A stretch of DNA of 64,000 nucleotides, from contig CM037593.1 of assembly GCA_021018995.1 (NCBI GenBank), positions 18,873,810-18,937,809 on the forward strand, in the 5' to 3' direction. Below, in pieces: positions 1-11,508 of the stretch. The translations under genes and the position numbers were made by a program. Origin of the DNA: Chloranthus sessilifolius. Its lineage: Eukaryota; Streptophyta; Magnoliopsida; Chloranthales; Chloranthaceae. The notes beneath the pieces were generated by a model. That model was not told where the DNA came from. It made no database searches and saw only the letters and a list, made by a program, of their open reading frames with translations. The first letter of the stretch is position 1. The number at the start of each line of letters is the position of its first letter.

Positions 1-1349
1 ATCCACTATCAGTAGGGCAAAAAATATGATAAATTAATTAGTAATTACTTTAGATAAAATATGAAATGTAAGAAGTTAAATAGTTGCTTACCACAGTTGG
101 ATCTTTTCACGTTTCTGACCCTTAACCGCATATTGTAATGGCAGTAGACTAATTTTTCCAATCGTCTCATGGTTAGCCTATTCCTCGACTTTGTGTGGAC
201 AAGAGAGAATGTACTCCAATTCCTATCACAATTGGATGAGGAACATGTTTGGGACAAAAAGTGCATGACAATTCATCTAAGTATTGGTCCATCCTATTCA
301 TAGTGCATCCACCAACCTGTTGCAATAAAGAATTCAATAAATTAGTTAGTGTACTATTTGTCATGATTTATAAAATGATTCGACGTTCTTTCCCTTACCT
401 GGTTTGTCATGAGAAATTTGGGATAGAGCTAACATGTCAAGAAGATTGTGTTAGCGTCGTTGTATACTAGGAAATTATCAAACTATTCTTCGTGGGCCAA
501 GTCCACCCATTGCACATGATTGTTCAAACTCTCTCATCCCGCGGTTCCTCAAAAAATTTCATGTAATCTTCAATCTCCTTGTACTCATCATTGAGTAAGG
601 GCCCAGATACTTTATATGCAGAAGGCTTTTTATTCCCATTCAGCTTCTACACTAGCATCAATCATACTCTTAAAGCATGGAGCCTCTACCACATGACATG
701 GAATATGGTTGAAAACCACGAACTTCGTAATCGCCTTACCAAGTTTCTTCCCCATGTCCACAGTATAGTTGAGCTCTGTTTTGTCTGCTTCGAACTTTTC
801 GTTCTATACATGTGCGTATCCATAGGACCTGAAGTCTCTCTCGCGGTTGCTGACCTATGCAACCCTCCAATACCCTCATCAGCATCAACATAACATGGAT
901 TATAACTAAACCCACCGCCTCAAGCCGACCCTAAACTTGTAATCTGCTTCTTCCTCATCTTGTTTCATTTTTGCTTCTTTAGCATTGGCTCTCATGACTC
1001 TCGACGTCTGAGCATTGGCACCCTGAACATCATCATCATCAGGTTCCTCGGGTTCTAGTTCGAGAAACTCGGGAGAGGAATGCCTAATTCTTTCGTACAT
1101 TTCTCTATCTCTTTCAGCATTCGCTTTCTTCTTTCCCTTACTTGCCTTAACTGTAGCTCTCATAGCCAACATTACTTCCTTCGGAACTTTCTCACAGCCC
1201 GTAATCTCTCCCTTAATGTGAACCAAATGTTCCTTCAATATAGTTACACCTCCTCCTTGCATTCGCTTACCACATAGCGTACACTCAATTCGGAGTCTAC
1301 CGCCCGCTATGTTTGTCATATTGCCAAGCCGGGTCTTGCTCACATACAA
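1..1349 (-). pseudogene. Decayed hAT-type transposase with BED zinc finger
   Basis: The minus strand reads an open N-terminal part at 906-1349. It has a BED-type zinc finger (Cys23, Cys26, His41 or His44, Cys52 of that ORF) followed by an acidic and basic linker. Downstream on the same strand, at about 45-560, broken frames resemble the DUF659/hAT catalytic region. One stretch has the CNGWT word typical of that domain start. The order is what BED-DUF659-hAT transposases of plants show. Several in-frame stops and frameshifts break the second part, and the C-terminal dimerisation region would lie beyond the left edge. The element is immobile as it stands. I saw no terminal inverted repeat. The family assignment is from motif recognition only. 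Confidence 0.6.
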
Positions 1350-2190
1350 TTTTGATTCAATTGGCCTACATTATGATTAAAACAAGTACAATTAGCAATT
1401 TAGCATCACCTACTTGCATAATTGCATCTCAAAATAATAATCTTTATGCATCAACATTATTTAAAAAATTTATCTGAAAATTCAAATTTTAAATAATTCA
1501 TTTAATTTAATTCTAATTTCTTATCATTATTTTTTAATTGTAAGTATTATATAATATCTGAAACTTAACATTAATCTATCTTTATTTTTATTTATTTTTT
1601 TATTAATCTATCTTTATAATTATTCAAAATTTTCTATTGAATTTTTAAATTTATTTGGATATTTGTTTATGTTTTTTTTAAATTAATTAATATTTTGAAT
1701 ATAAATGCCATAATTTTGAAAATAAATAATAATAATAATGATAAATCATTAATATTAGTAGAGCCAGGTTAGGAGACCCACTTAGATGGTCTACCATGAA
1801 AAAATGATCACATAGGCATCATTAGGGGACAAACCCCTAAATTTATGGGTAAAATTAGTAAATATACCATGAACATGGGTAGATCACAGGTAGATATAAC
1901 TTATATGGTTCAAACTAACTTAGATCTAACCATTTGCATGAGAAAACCCTAATTTAACCCCAAACTTGCATTAAAATAGTACAATTTAATCCCAAAAAAC
2001 AACACTCACCTTCTTGCGTGAATCCTGGGAGAAATTGGCGATTCCAGCTATTTTCGAGTGATAGAATCCTCCAAAATAAAGCCCCTAGGTCAAAGAAGAG
2101 GAGGGTTTCTGAAGAAGACAAGAGAAAGAATGAGAGAAAAAATTGGAGGAGAGTTTAATCGGGCTTTTGTATAGGAAGGGGAAGGGGAGT
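1350..2190. other. AT-rich stretch without genes
   Basis: Very AT-rich DNA with long T and A runs and (AAT)-like words, then ordinary non-coding sequence. No coding or structural signal was seen. If SMC3 continues to the left, this lies inside its intron 16. Confidence 0.5.
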
Positions 2191-2400
2191 AACTTAAAAT
2201 CATCGTTCTTATCAGTCAAATTATCGTCCGATACGATAATTTGGATGATAGGGGCGATAATTTGCCTGTATTGCCTGATAATTACGACGATTTTTTAGGC
2301 CCACGATAAATATGATTTCATTGTACCAGGCCCCCCTGAAACCGATGAGTATCAGACGATACATATCGGTTTCAGACGAAATTTTGAACCATGAATCTGC
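2190..2400. repeat. Degenerate palindromic word block (ATCG-type)
   Basis: The block is built from near copies of short self-complementary words around GATAAT, CGATA and ATCGG. It ends near TTTTGAACCATG. It resembles the structurally similar but unrelated blocks at 42296 and 47515. It is probably a non-autonomous DNA element, but its ends were not fixed. Confidence 0.35.
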
Positions 2401-3325
2401 TTCGACGAGAACTTATCCCCTCTCGGCGCGTCGTATATGTTTCTCCACCCGACTCTCATTGATGCATTTCAAACCGCCTCCCTGCCCTCCCTCTCCAAAT
2501 CCAAGGCAATTCTATAAATCTTGTAGTTAACCCTCACGTTACCCCCCCTCCCCCATCGCGCTATGGACCCTCAGTGGTTAGGGATCACCAGGATCCAAGC
2601 ATGCAGAGCATCTGCAATGTCAAAGGACCTCCTATCAACCCCCAAAAATATCACAGCACGTCAACCAATGGTACTGAACACCTCATTGGTCCACGCGGGG
2701 ACGGGAGGCTGCTGTGTCGTAACCAGACGTCATATCCCTGCTTTTTTATTTTTCAGTTCTCTTCCGCTGGATTCCACTGTTTGCAAGATACTTTTTGCCC
2801 ACCCCACCGCCAACCAGTCCTCATGCAAGCATCTTCTACCATCTGAAGATCATCCTCTCTAAACTTTCACAGGATTTCTTTTTTTTTTTTCCTACTTTTT
2901 TTAAATCTGGGGTAGATGATCATGGCCCCATCACTTCTGTAGAAATTCTAATATGGAAGAGAAACTAGGAATTTGCTTACTAAAACTTGCCACAACCCAT
3001 GGCTTTTCGCACATACTCAGTCAATCATCAAACATCTTATCATTAATACTACAAGAAATTGGGCTCTCAACAATTAGATCCTCCTCCTGTTCAGGACCAC
3101 CATTCAAGACGTCAGTAGGGGGAGCAAGGGAAGGGAGAAGCAGGGCTAGAAGAATGAGTCGTGCAAGGACACCGGGATATAGCAAGTAAGAAGCAAGGAT
3201 CTCCATTTCGAACCGACTACAACAAGCTCCCAACTCTAATAGAAACAAATGAAAAGCTCTCTGCTCTATTTTCTTGCAATACTATGTTATGCCAATCAAG
3301 TAGACGAATTCTTCTATAACCTTGG
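2400..3325. other. Non-coding stretch before the Ty3 element
   Basis: Short open frames of up to about 99 codons overlap each other in two frames and match nothing I know. There is a T-run near 2880. No splice-bounded exon was recognised. Confidence 0.4.
3321..3325. repeat. Target site duplication, left copy (Ty3 element)
   Basis: CTTGG lies directly before the 5' LTR and CTTAG (10199-10203) directly after the 3' LTR. A 5-bp duplication with one mismatch fixes both LTR ends. Confidence 0.75.
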
Positions 3326-4386
3326 TGGCGGGGATGTCGAGTACGTGGACATTGATTTTGGACCACATCGCTTCTACCGGCGTTGAAAGAAACGAAGAGG
3401 AAGCCCGAGTACATCAGCTTCAAGGGAGAAACGAAGGCAAAGGACAGCATCAGGCGCATCAGGCGACGGATGTTCGTAGATTCAGCACGGACATCCGGAT
3501 TTTAGGCCCCTCACTGTTTTAGAGGGACGGACGTCCGCAGTGCCCCACAGACATCCGTGGTTCTGTGTTCGTAGGTCACGGACGTCCATGACCTCCAGGA
3601 CGAACATCAGTGGACGTCGTGCCACCAGCGATGGAAGTTTCCTGTTTTTGCAAAAATTACCTTTTTAGTGTTTTATTAGTATTAGGATTCTTCATTTCAA
3701 ATTTTAATTATAGGTAGCCTATATAAGGAGGCTTGTAAAGACAATTTAGTTGATTATTGAATATTTTGAATGCTTTATGCTTGAATACTCTTCTTCCCGA
3801 GATGGGTTTGGTGTGAGGCCAAGGGAGCGATTCCCAAATCTATTTTTTTATCTTTTGGTATCTATTTTCTTTGATCTTTTCTTATATCTGTTATCTATTC
3901 ATCTTTGTTTTCTCTTCAATCTTCACCTTATTGATCTAAGATTTCTAAATCTCAATCTATTGATTTCTTGATCTCAAACCCTCAACCCTTTTCCTAAACC
4001 CTAAATCAAACAGAGCCAAAACCCTTTTCTGAACCATAAACCAAAGTCGAACCATAAACCAAAGCTAAACCATAAGCCTATTACAAAACCATAAAACTAT
4101 TTCCACAACCCTAGTTTGAACCGTATATCTACATCGGATTGAAGACGAACGCCCAAGCCTGGAAAAAGTTAAAGTTCTATCTCTAGGCCCGATCCCGCCT
4201 CAAATCTAACGATACTTGCGCCTCAGACTGGACCCTCCTCGGATCTAGTGTGATTTGCCTCGCGAATTTCTAAAACCCTAAGGTATTTAAGATATTTTTG
4301 CGATTAAACTTGAATTAATTCATTTAATTTCGACAAAATTGCATCAAAATCATACTCATGCATTTTAGGGCTATCGTCCCGCGTCA
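3326..4386 (+). repeat. 5' LTR of the Ty3 element
   Basis: 1061 bp, beginning TGGCGGGGATG and ending CCGCGTCA. It aligns along its full length with 9149-10198. U3 has several GGACGTCC palindromes at 3485-3600 and a TATA box. The part after the TATA box is rich in AAACCCTAA- and AACCATAAACC-like words. An open frame from its start ends at a stop at 3520-3522. Confidence 0.92.
3720..3727 (+). promoter_or_regulatory. TATA box in 5' LTR
   Basis: TATATAAG in the sequence CCTATATAAGGAGGC is kept identically in the 3' LTR at 9552-9559. It probably drives transcription of the element. The GACGTC-palindrome cluster lies about 120-240 bp upstream. Confidence 0.65.
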
Positions 4387-4390
4387 GTTT

Positions 4391-4402
4391 TGGTATCAGA
4401 GC
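4391..4402 (+). promoter_or_regulatory. Primer binding site (initiator Met tRNA)
   Basis: TGGTATCAGAGC starts four bases after the 5' LTR end. It is complementary to the 3' end of plant initiator methionine tRNA, the usual primer of many plant LTR elements. Confidence 0.88.
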
Positions 4403-4565
4403 CCTAGTTTTCTAGGTTAGGGCATCTTTGCTTGTCATATTTATTTTATTGCATTGTTTTTCCTTATTTTATTGCATTGTTTTTCCTTATTTTATTGCAT
4501 TGTTTTTCCTTTTTGAGTCCATATTGCATTCCATATTAGAACCCTAATAGAACTTTGTGATCACC

Positions 4566-5681
4566 ATGGCTTCGAATGACGTTCTCGATACTCTTAGAGC
4601 TATGCGAGAAAAATCAGGTGCGATTAATGCGCGATTAAATACCATAGAGCGGGTCCAAGCATCCCTAGGAGTTAGTAATGATAGACTGTGTGATCGAATC
4701 AACCAACTGGAAGCGATTGGTGAGCTTGAGGATCAACACCAAAGGCGCAATGGTCGCCAAGATAATTGGAATCAGAATCGTACGAATCCTCGTAGAGATG
4801 ACTACGATCCCGAAGTTCAACTCCTTAAGAATGTCAGAGTTGAGATTCCAACTTTCGATGGAAGAATGGACCCTGTAATCATCCTCGATTAGCTTTCCGA
4901 CATGGACCAACACTTTGATTGGTATGTCATGAATGACGACTGTTGTGTTAGACTCGTTAAAATGAAATTGGTTGGTCAAGCTCGATTTTTTTGGCTCAAT
5001 GTCAAGCGCATCAGGGTGAATGCGGGCTATCCTCCCATTACCCGTTGGGATGACATGAAGGAATGACTTACTGAGAAGTATGTTCCTTTATCATACCACC
5101 AACGCCTCCTCGACCAGTGGCAAAATTACTCCAAGGTGGTATGCCCTTAACCGATTACATTGTCAAATTCGAAGAGTCCATGATGAGGGCCAGGGTATCG
5201 GAAGACCCTGAAATCACTCTCTAGATTCCACACCAGATTGCGACTTGATTTGCAAAAAGAGTTGATTTCTCACCCCGTGGAAACTCTTGAAAGATGTTAT
5301 GCCGTTGTGCAAGATCTTGAACGAAATGAGAAAACCTCGATGGTGAAGAGAACCGAGCCACAATATAGTGGTCAACATTCCAGTGAGGGACGATTTAATC
5401 CTCCTCCTCCCAAGCCTACACGACCTGTCCATACCAATGTGAGTTTTGAAAAGGGAAAAGGTGTAGTCGGAGAATCCTCAATGGGCAACTCTTCAATAAA
5501 GTGCTATAAATGTCATGGGATGGGACACTTTGTCGCCCAATGCCCTAGAAAAGACCTCCAAAGGAATCTCCTTGTCGAGGGAGAGGAAGATGAAAGTGAT
5601 ATAGTGGTTGAAGAAGTATTTGAGCTGGGTAGCGCACCCAATGATGAGGAGGGTGATGCTATTGGTCATGCTTTAATGTGA
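4566..5681 (+). pseudogene. Ty3 gag (capsid and zinc knuckle), broken
   Basis: The reading frame starts at ATG 4566 in a good context and stays in one frame to the TGA at 5679-5681. Four internal stops break it, near 4890, 5064, 5149 and 5222. The first replaces a tryptophan codon (TGG to TAG). The middle part has the capsid-like region of plant Ty3 gag. A CCHC zinc knuckle of spacing C-x2-C-x4-H-x4-C lies at 5502-5543, followed by an acidic tail. Gag would pack the element RNA. About 1.1 kb is a normal gag length for this group. Confidence 0.85.
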
Positions 5682-5682
5682 G

Positions 5683-8600
5683 GTGTACCCTTCACAGCCT
5701 CAACGGGATAAAAAGGATGACTGGCGAAGAGAGAACATCTTCCACACCTTTGCCAGATTTGGTGAAAAGAGTTGTAAGGTCATCGTGGATATCGGTAGTT
5801 GCACTAATGTAGTGTCAACTCATGTCGTAAGCCGCTTGGGGCTTACACCTGAAGCCCACCCGAGACCTTATAAGGTCGCATGGGTCAACTCGTCATCCAT
5901 TCCCATGTTGAAAAGGTGTCGTGTATCAATTCAGTAAGGTTTTTATTCGAACACCTTATGGTGTGATGTGGTGCCAATGGATGTGGGTCATATCATTTTA
6001 GAAAGGCCGTGACTCTACGACATGGACGTGACTCTTTATGGCCGATCAAACATATGCGCGTTCATGCATAAGGGCAAGAAGATTACTTTACAACCTTTGC
6101 CTCCCAAAACACCATCGACCAACAAAGTCGAGAAGAAAGGGCGAGTCTTCTAAATCCATTAATATTGTGAGCCCTTCTGAATTCGAGAAAGAGTCATTAG
6201 ATGAGAGTGTGGTGTATATAGTCGTCACCGTTGAGAGTGCTCCCGAGTCAGTGAGTGAGTGTCCCAAGGAGGTGAGTCGACCCTGAAAGAGTTTACGAAT
6301 GTCTTTCCTGAAGACTTACCAAATGAACTCCCTCCCCTGCATGATATCCAACACGCAATAGACTTGGTTCCCAGATCTATCTTACCGAACCTGCCCCACT
6401 ATAAGCTGAATCCGGTTGAACACACCGAGTTGACTCGGCAAGTCAAGGAGCTCCTTCAAAAGGGGTTCATCCAAGAAAGTTTGAGCCTGTGTGTCGTACC
6501 TGCCCTACTCACTCCTAAGAAAGGCGGTACATAGCGCATGTGTGTGGATAGCCGTGCAATTAATAAGATTACGGTTAAGTATCGGTTTCCCATACCAAGG
6601 CTCGATGACATGCTCGACATGATGGTTGGTGTCACTATCTTTTCTAAGATAGACCTTAAGAGTGGCTACCATCAAGTCCGAACTCTCCCGGGGATGAGTA
6701 GAAAACCGCCTTTAAGACCAAAGATGGTCTTTATGAGTGGACGGTCATGCCTTTTGGGCTTTCTAACGCCCCGAGTATTTTCATGAGACTCATGGCCCAA
6801 GTGTTGAGGTCGTTTATAGGCAAATTTCTTGTGTATTTCGATGACATCTTGATTTATGGTCATGACAAGTATCAGCACTTGAACCACCTTAGATTGGTTT
6901 GTGAGACCCTAAAGGGCGAGAAGTTGTTTGCAAATCTTAAGAAGTGCACCTTCATGCAACATTCCGTTGTCTTCTTGGGATTCATTATCTCGACCGATGG
7001 AATGGTCGCGGACCTCGAAAAGGATAAATCCATTGTGGAGTGGCCTGAACCTAAGAACATACACGATGTCCGCAGCTTCCATAGCTTGGCTACTTTCTAT
7101 CGCCGCCTCATCAGAAGCTTTAGCATCATCATGGCCCCAATTACTGATTGCATGAAAAAGGGAGACTTTAAATGGGGAAAGCAACGGCGAGAGCCTTTGG
7201 TGAGATCAAACAACGAATGAGTAGTGCACCCGTTATGCAATTATCGAACTTTTCTAAAGTCTTCGAAGTCGCATGCGACGCATCGGGTGTGGGCATAGAA
7301 GGAGTGCTTAGCCAAGAGGGTCACCCGGTGGCCTATTTTAGTGAAAAACTTAATGAGGCGAAGCAAAAATACTCCACCTATGACAAGTGCGGTCGTCCGA
7401 TCTCTTTGGTATTTGAAGCATTACCTTAAACCGCAGGAATTTGTGGTGTTCTCTGACCATGAAGCATTATGCTTCCGTGCTTCACAGAAAAAGTTGAACC
7501 CGAGACACGCGAAGTGGGTCGAGTACCTTCAAGGGTTCACATTCGTATTAAAGCATAAGGTCAGTGCTGAAAACAGGGCTGCCGATGCGCTTAGTCGTCG
7601 AGTGGCGACTTTGCACTCTATGAGCACCGAGGTCGTTGGGTTTGAGCAATTAAAGGATGAGTACCCCGAGTGCCCAGATTTTGGGGTTGAATACACTGCT
7701 CTCCTTAGTGACCCAACCAGCACACACTCTGTGTACACCATCCACGATGGATACTTGTTTAAAAGCAATCGCCTTTGCATCCCTCACACTTCATTACATG
7801 GCTTTCTTATCTGGGAGTTACATGCTGGAGGGATAGTCAGACATTTCGAGCGTAATAAAACTGTTGCGCTCGTAGAGGATAGGTTCTTTTGGCCTAGCCT
7901 AATGAGAGATGTCGCCCGAGTCGTCAAACATTGTCGTACTTGCCAAGTGTCAAAACAAACAAAACAAAATATAGGCTTGTACACCCCGTTACTCGTGCCA
8001 CACACACCGTGACAAGAGCTCTCAATGGACTTCGTGCTTGGACTTCCTAAAACACTCAGGAAGCACAATTCCATCTTTGTCGTAGTGGACCGATTTTCTA
8101 AGATGGCTCACTTCATTCTTTATTCCAAAACCTCCGATGCATCCCATATTGTTAAATTATTTTTCACGGAGATAGTACGTCTTCATGGGTTGCCCAAAAC
8201 CATTGTGTCAGATAGGGATGTTAAATTCACTAGTTATTTTTGAAAGACCCTTTAACACATGATGGGCACATTGCTCCAATTTTCGACAGCTCATCACCCT
8301 CAAACGGATGGCCAAACCGAAAGTACCAATAGGAGTCTTGGGAATCTCCTTTGTAGTCTTGTCGGTGATCATGTTAGGGCCTGGGATACCATTTTACCCA
8401 CAGCTGAGTTTGACTACAATAATTATGTCAATAGGTCCATAGGCATGAGTCCTTTTGAGGTAGTACATGGTCATAGGCCTAGAACCCCATTAGATTTGAT
8501 CCTCATGTCTGCATCCCAGTGTCAGAGTCTGTCGATGTATTTGCACAACACTAAATAGCTTACATGCCGGAATTAGACAAAATATTAACTCAAGCAACAT

Positions 8601-9353
8601 TCAATATAAATTATCTGCAGATGCTCACCGGCATTTTAAAGAATATCATGTGGGTGATTATGTGAAGGTCCGGGTTAGGCCTGAGCGGTTCCCATCGGGA
8701 TCCGCAAAGAAGCTTCAATCTCAAGGAGCTGGGTCTTTTAGAATTTTTGGCAAAAAGTGGTTCTAATGCATACGTGCTAAAGCTTCCTCCAGGTATGAGG
8801 GTTAGTTCAACGTTCAATGTGGAGGACTTGGTTCCTTACTTAGGTTTCATCCCGCCTCCAGAAAACCCACTCCTACCACCTCATAGCCCCAACCCAATCT
8901 TTGTAGCATGTACCTCTTCCTTCCCCGAGCAGACAAAGAAAAGATGAGATAGAGGATATAATCAATGATCATGTCGTCTCCACACATGACGGAGGATTCC
9001 AGAAGTACTTAGTTAAATGGGTCGAAAAATCGGAGTCCAAAAACACTTGGATCCAAGAGAATGAAGTTCGTCGCTTAAACCCCAACTTGATAGACATCTA
9101 TCACGAGCATGTTTCTTCGGTGATGAAACCTTTTTGGTCTATGGGAATTGGCGGGGACGTCGAGTACGTAGACATTGGTTTGGACCACATCGCTGCTACC
9201 GGCGTCGAAAGAAATGAAAAGGGAGCCCGAGTAGCCCGAGTACATCAGCTTCAAGAGAGAAACGAAGGCAAAGGACAGCATCAGGCGCATCAAGCGACGG
9301 ACGTTCATAGATTCAGCACGGACGTCCGGATTTTAGGCCCCTCACTGTTTTAG
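5683..9353 (+). pseudogene. Ty3 pol: protease, RT, RNase H, integrase, chromodomain, broken
   Basis: Domains run in order over three reading frames because of small indels. Protease is at about 5740-5930; its active-site triplet is Asp-Ile-Gly (5788-5796) instead of Asp-Ser/Thr-Gly. Reverse transcriptase is at about 6290-7110, with a YFDD catalytic motif at 6834-6845. RNase H is at about 7230-7560, with its Asp-Ala-Ser start. Integrase has an HHCC zinc finger at about 7795-7960 and a D,D,E core at 8025-8560. A C-terminal chromodomain at about 8943-9098 has the LVKW and TWI words. After the chromodomain the frame stays open into the 3' LTR and ends at 9351-9353. Stops at 6532 and 7990 and several frameshifts inactivate it. 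Confidence 0.88.
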
Positions 9354-10198
9354 AGGGACAAACGTCCGCAGTGCCCCACGGACGTCCGTAGTTCTGTGTC
9401 CGTAGGTCACGGACGTCCGTGACCTCCAGGACAGTCGTCCATGGACGTCATGCCGCCAACGACGAAAGTTTCCTGTTTTTGCAAAAATTACCTTTTTTAG
9501 TGTTTTATTAATATTAGGATTCTTTATTTCGAATTTTAATTTTTAATAGCCTATATAAGGAGGCTTGTAAGGACAATTTAGTTGATTATTGAATATTTTG
9601 AATGTTTTATGTTTGAATATTCTTCTTCCCGAGATGGGTTTGGTGTGAGGCCAAGGGAGCGATTCCCAAAGCTATCTTTTTATCTTTTGATATCTATTTT
9701 CTTTGATCTTTTGTTATATCTGCTATCTATTCATCTTTGCTTTCTCTTCAATCTTCACCTTATTGATCTAAGATTTCTAAATCTCAATCTATTGATTTCT
9801 TGATCCCAAACCCTCAACCCTTTTCCTGAACCCTAAATCAACAGAGCCAAAACCCTTTTCTGAACCATAAACCAAAACCAAACCATAAGCCTATTACAAA
9901 ACTATAAAGCTATTTTCACAGCCCTAGTTCGAACCGTAAATCTATATCGGATTGAAGACGAGCGCCCAAGCCTGAAAAAAGCTAGAGTTCTTTCTCTAGG
10001 CCCGATCCCACCTCAAATCTAACGGTACTTGCGCATCGGACTAGACCCTCCTCGGATCTAGCGTGATTTGTCTCTCGGATTCTAAAACCCTAAGGTATTT
10101 AAGATAATTTTGCGATTAAACTTGAATTAATTTATTTAATTTTGGCAAAATTGCATCAAAATCATATTCACGCATTTTAGGGTTACCGTCCCGCGTCA
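9149..10198 (+). repeat. 3' LTR of the Ty3 element
   Basis: 1050 bp, TGGCGGGGACG...CCGCGTCA, followed by the target duplication CTTAG. A weak purine run (ATGGGAA) lies just before it as a possible polypurine tract. The GGACGTCC palindromes are better preserved here than in the 5' LTR. TATA box at 9552-9559. Confidence 0.92.
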
Positions 10199-10481
10199 CT
10201 TAGACTCGTTACGCTTAACGATTAAGCGGCTTGGGGCTTTGCGTCCACCGAAAGTCGGTAATCTTCGTCACTGTCGGTTCCCGCAATCAAGCCCTTTTTT
10301 ATTCTTTCTTTCTGAAGGGCTTGCGGTTCATTACACCAAAGGGTTTCAGTAAACTATTGAAGCTAACGAGAGAGTACCACATGCGGGCTCATGTCAGAGT
10401 AGGACCAGTGCAGGAAACAGAAGAACCAGTTTGTTAACCCCCTATAGACGTAAAGATTTTGACTCCACGGGAAGAGAAAGC

Positions 10482-10682
10482 ATGTTGCTGAGACAAAATT
10501 GCCTGTCCTCTTCTTCGTGTTCCATCAGATCTCTCATTAGCCCCTTTTACCAATCTGCTTGCTGCTTTCGATGCTTTGCATCGAAACCTATGACCCAAAA
10601 TTCTCCTCACAAAGTTGACACTTTCGCAGCGATTGCAAGTCTAATCTCCAACCCTAAGGACGATCTCTTCGCCATCCTTTGA
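10482..10682 (+). CDS. Orphan 66-codon frame with organelle-presequence-like start
   Basis: ATG at 10482 opens a frame rich in Ser, Arg, Cys and Leu with almost no acidic residues for the first 40 codons. A more polar part follows (SNPKDDLFAIL near its end), then TGA. This composition is typical of mitochondrial or plastid targeting peptides. The end resembles the region just after the presequence in some organelle proteins. No downstream exon was recognised, so it may be a captured or truncated first exon. The function is unknown and it may be chance. Confidence 0.25.
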   Translation: MLLRQNCLSSSSCSIRSLISPFYQSACCFRCFASKPMTQNSPHKVDTFAAIASLISNPKDDLFAIL

Positions 10683-11229
10683 CTTTAATTTCACTCTTGG
10701 TTGTGTTTTTTATAGTTCCTCTGAAAGGCAGTTGATCATATTTGGCATCCATTACCTACAGTTCCTTGGAAAGGAAATCTTAATCACACGATTAATGAGA
10801 TGTTTCATGAACCTTTTTTGTCAATTATTGAAATTTCAGTTGGTAAGTGATTTTACATCCACATTGATTAAAACATGCACCACTTGCCGCTAAAGTTAAC
10901 CACGTGGAATTGAATGACGTGCCACCTTGATGTCTCAGTTTGATAACCCAGATCGACAATCATTTAGAAGGACGACTGCCGATAGCTTCACAAGCGATAA
11001 AAATTCTGCAACTAATTGTATGCCTAAGAGCATCCATTGATTAGAAAACTTGAGACATAGACCATGCAAGAAATGGCCATAAGGCAGGTTCGGTTCACCA
11101 TGGAGAATAGCACTTGGGTAGGTATGGAAAGGGTTTATAACAGGGATTAGAGTTTGGGGTATATAAGTAATACTTTTTTTAAATAAAAAACTAATTATAA
11201 TCGAAATTACATGTATCGTTCCTATCATG

Positions 11230-11400
11230 TATCACAACAAGTGTTGTTTGAATCTTGCAATTCACATTGATTCTTACAGTGTGCGATTCAGGATTCACTG
11301 TTGAATCTTACACTAGCTGAATCTTATATGATTCAGCAATCATATAAGATTCAAGTGAATCTTACAATTGAGCCAAGTGGGTTCAAAACTGACAAAGCTG
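11230..11400. repeat. Degenerate GATTC/GAATC word block, left part
   Basis: Repeated, partly self-complementary words such as GAATCTTAC, GATTCA and TGATTCAGCAATCA. The same words resume at about 12285-12400, so the L1 insertion at 11509-12171 split one block. Confidence 0.45.
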
Positions 11401-11492
11401 AGTCGATTCGTGAACTAGTAACATATGGTTTGTGTATTGTCACTTTTTCATTACTTTTTTTGACTTTTTAAAAAAAATTAAAATTAAGTTGA

Positions 11493-11508
11493 GTTGAGTT
11501 TGCTTAAC
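11493..11508. repeat. Target site duplication, left copy (LINE-C)
   Basis: GTTGAGTTTGCTTAAC is repeated perfectly at 12172-12187, directly after the A-run of LINE-C. Confidence 0.9.

Larger units (their letters stand above)
3326..10198 (+). mobile_element. Ty3/gypsy chromovirus LTR retrotransposon, complete structure, inactive
   Basis: A 6.87-kb element has two LTRs (TGGCGGGG...CGCGTCA), a 5-bp target duplication, a primer binding site, and gag, protease, reverse transcriptase, RNase H, integrase and chromodomain in the order of Ty3/gypsy chromoviruses. The coding region carries many stop codons and several frame changes, so it cannot make its proteins. By eye the two LTRs differ at about 20 sites in a stretch of about 360 bp, which indicates an old insertion. 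Many changes are transitions at CpG or TGG, as expected from deamination of methylated DNA. It lies downstream of the last visible SMC3 exon, probably inside intron 16 and opposite to the gene. Confidence 0.93.
10204..11490. other. Mostly non-coding stretch after the Ty3 element
   Basis: Apart from a short presequence-like frame at 10482-10682 and a GATTC-rich block from about 11230, nothing coding was recognised. If SMC3 extends leftward this is intronic. Confidence 0.4.

Noticed and set aside
2312-2862. Overlapping 72-99-codon plus-strand frames
   Set aside because: They overlap in different frames, have no recognisable domain or splice context, and look like chance frames in C-rich DNA.
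3047-3065. TACTACAAGAAAT as a CACTA terminus
   Set aside because: The first base differs from CACTA, there are no subterminal repeats, and no partner end was seen.
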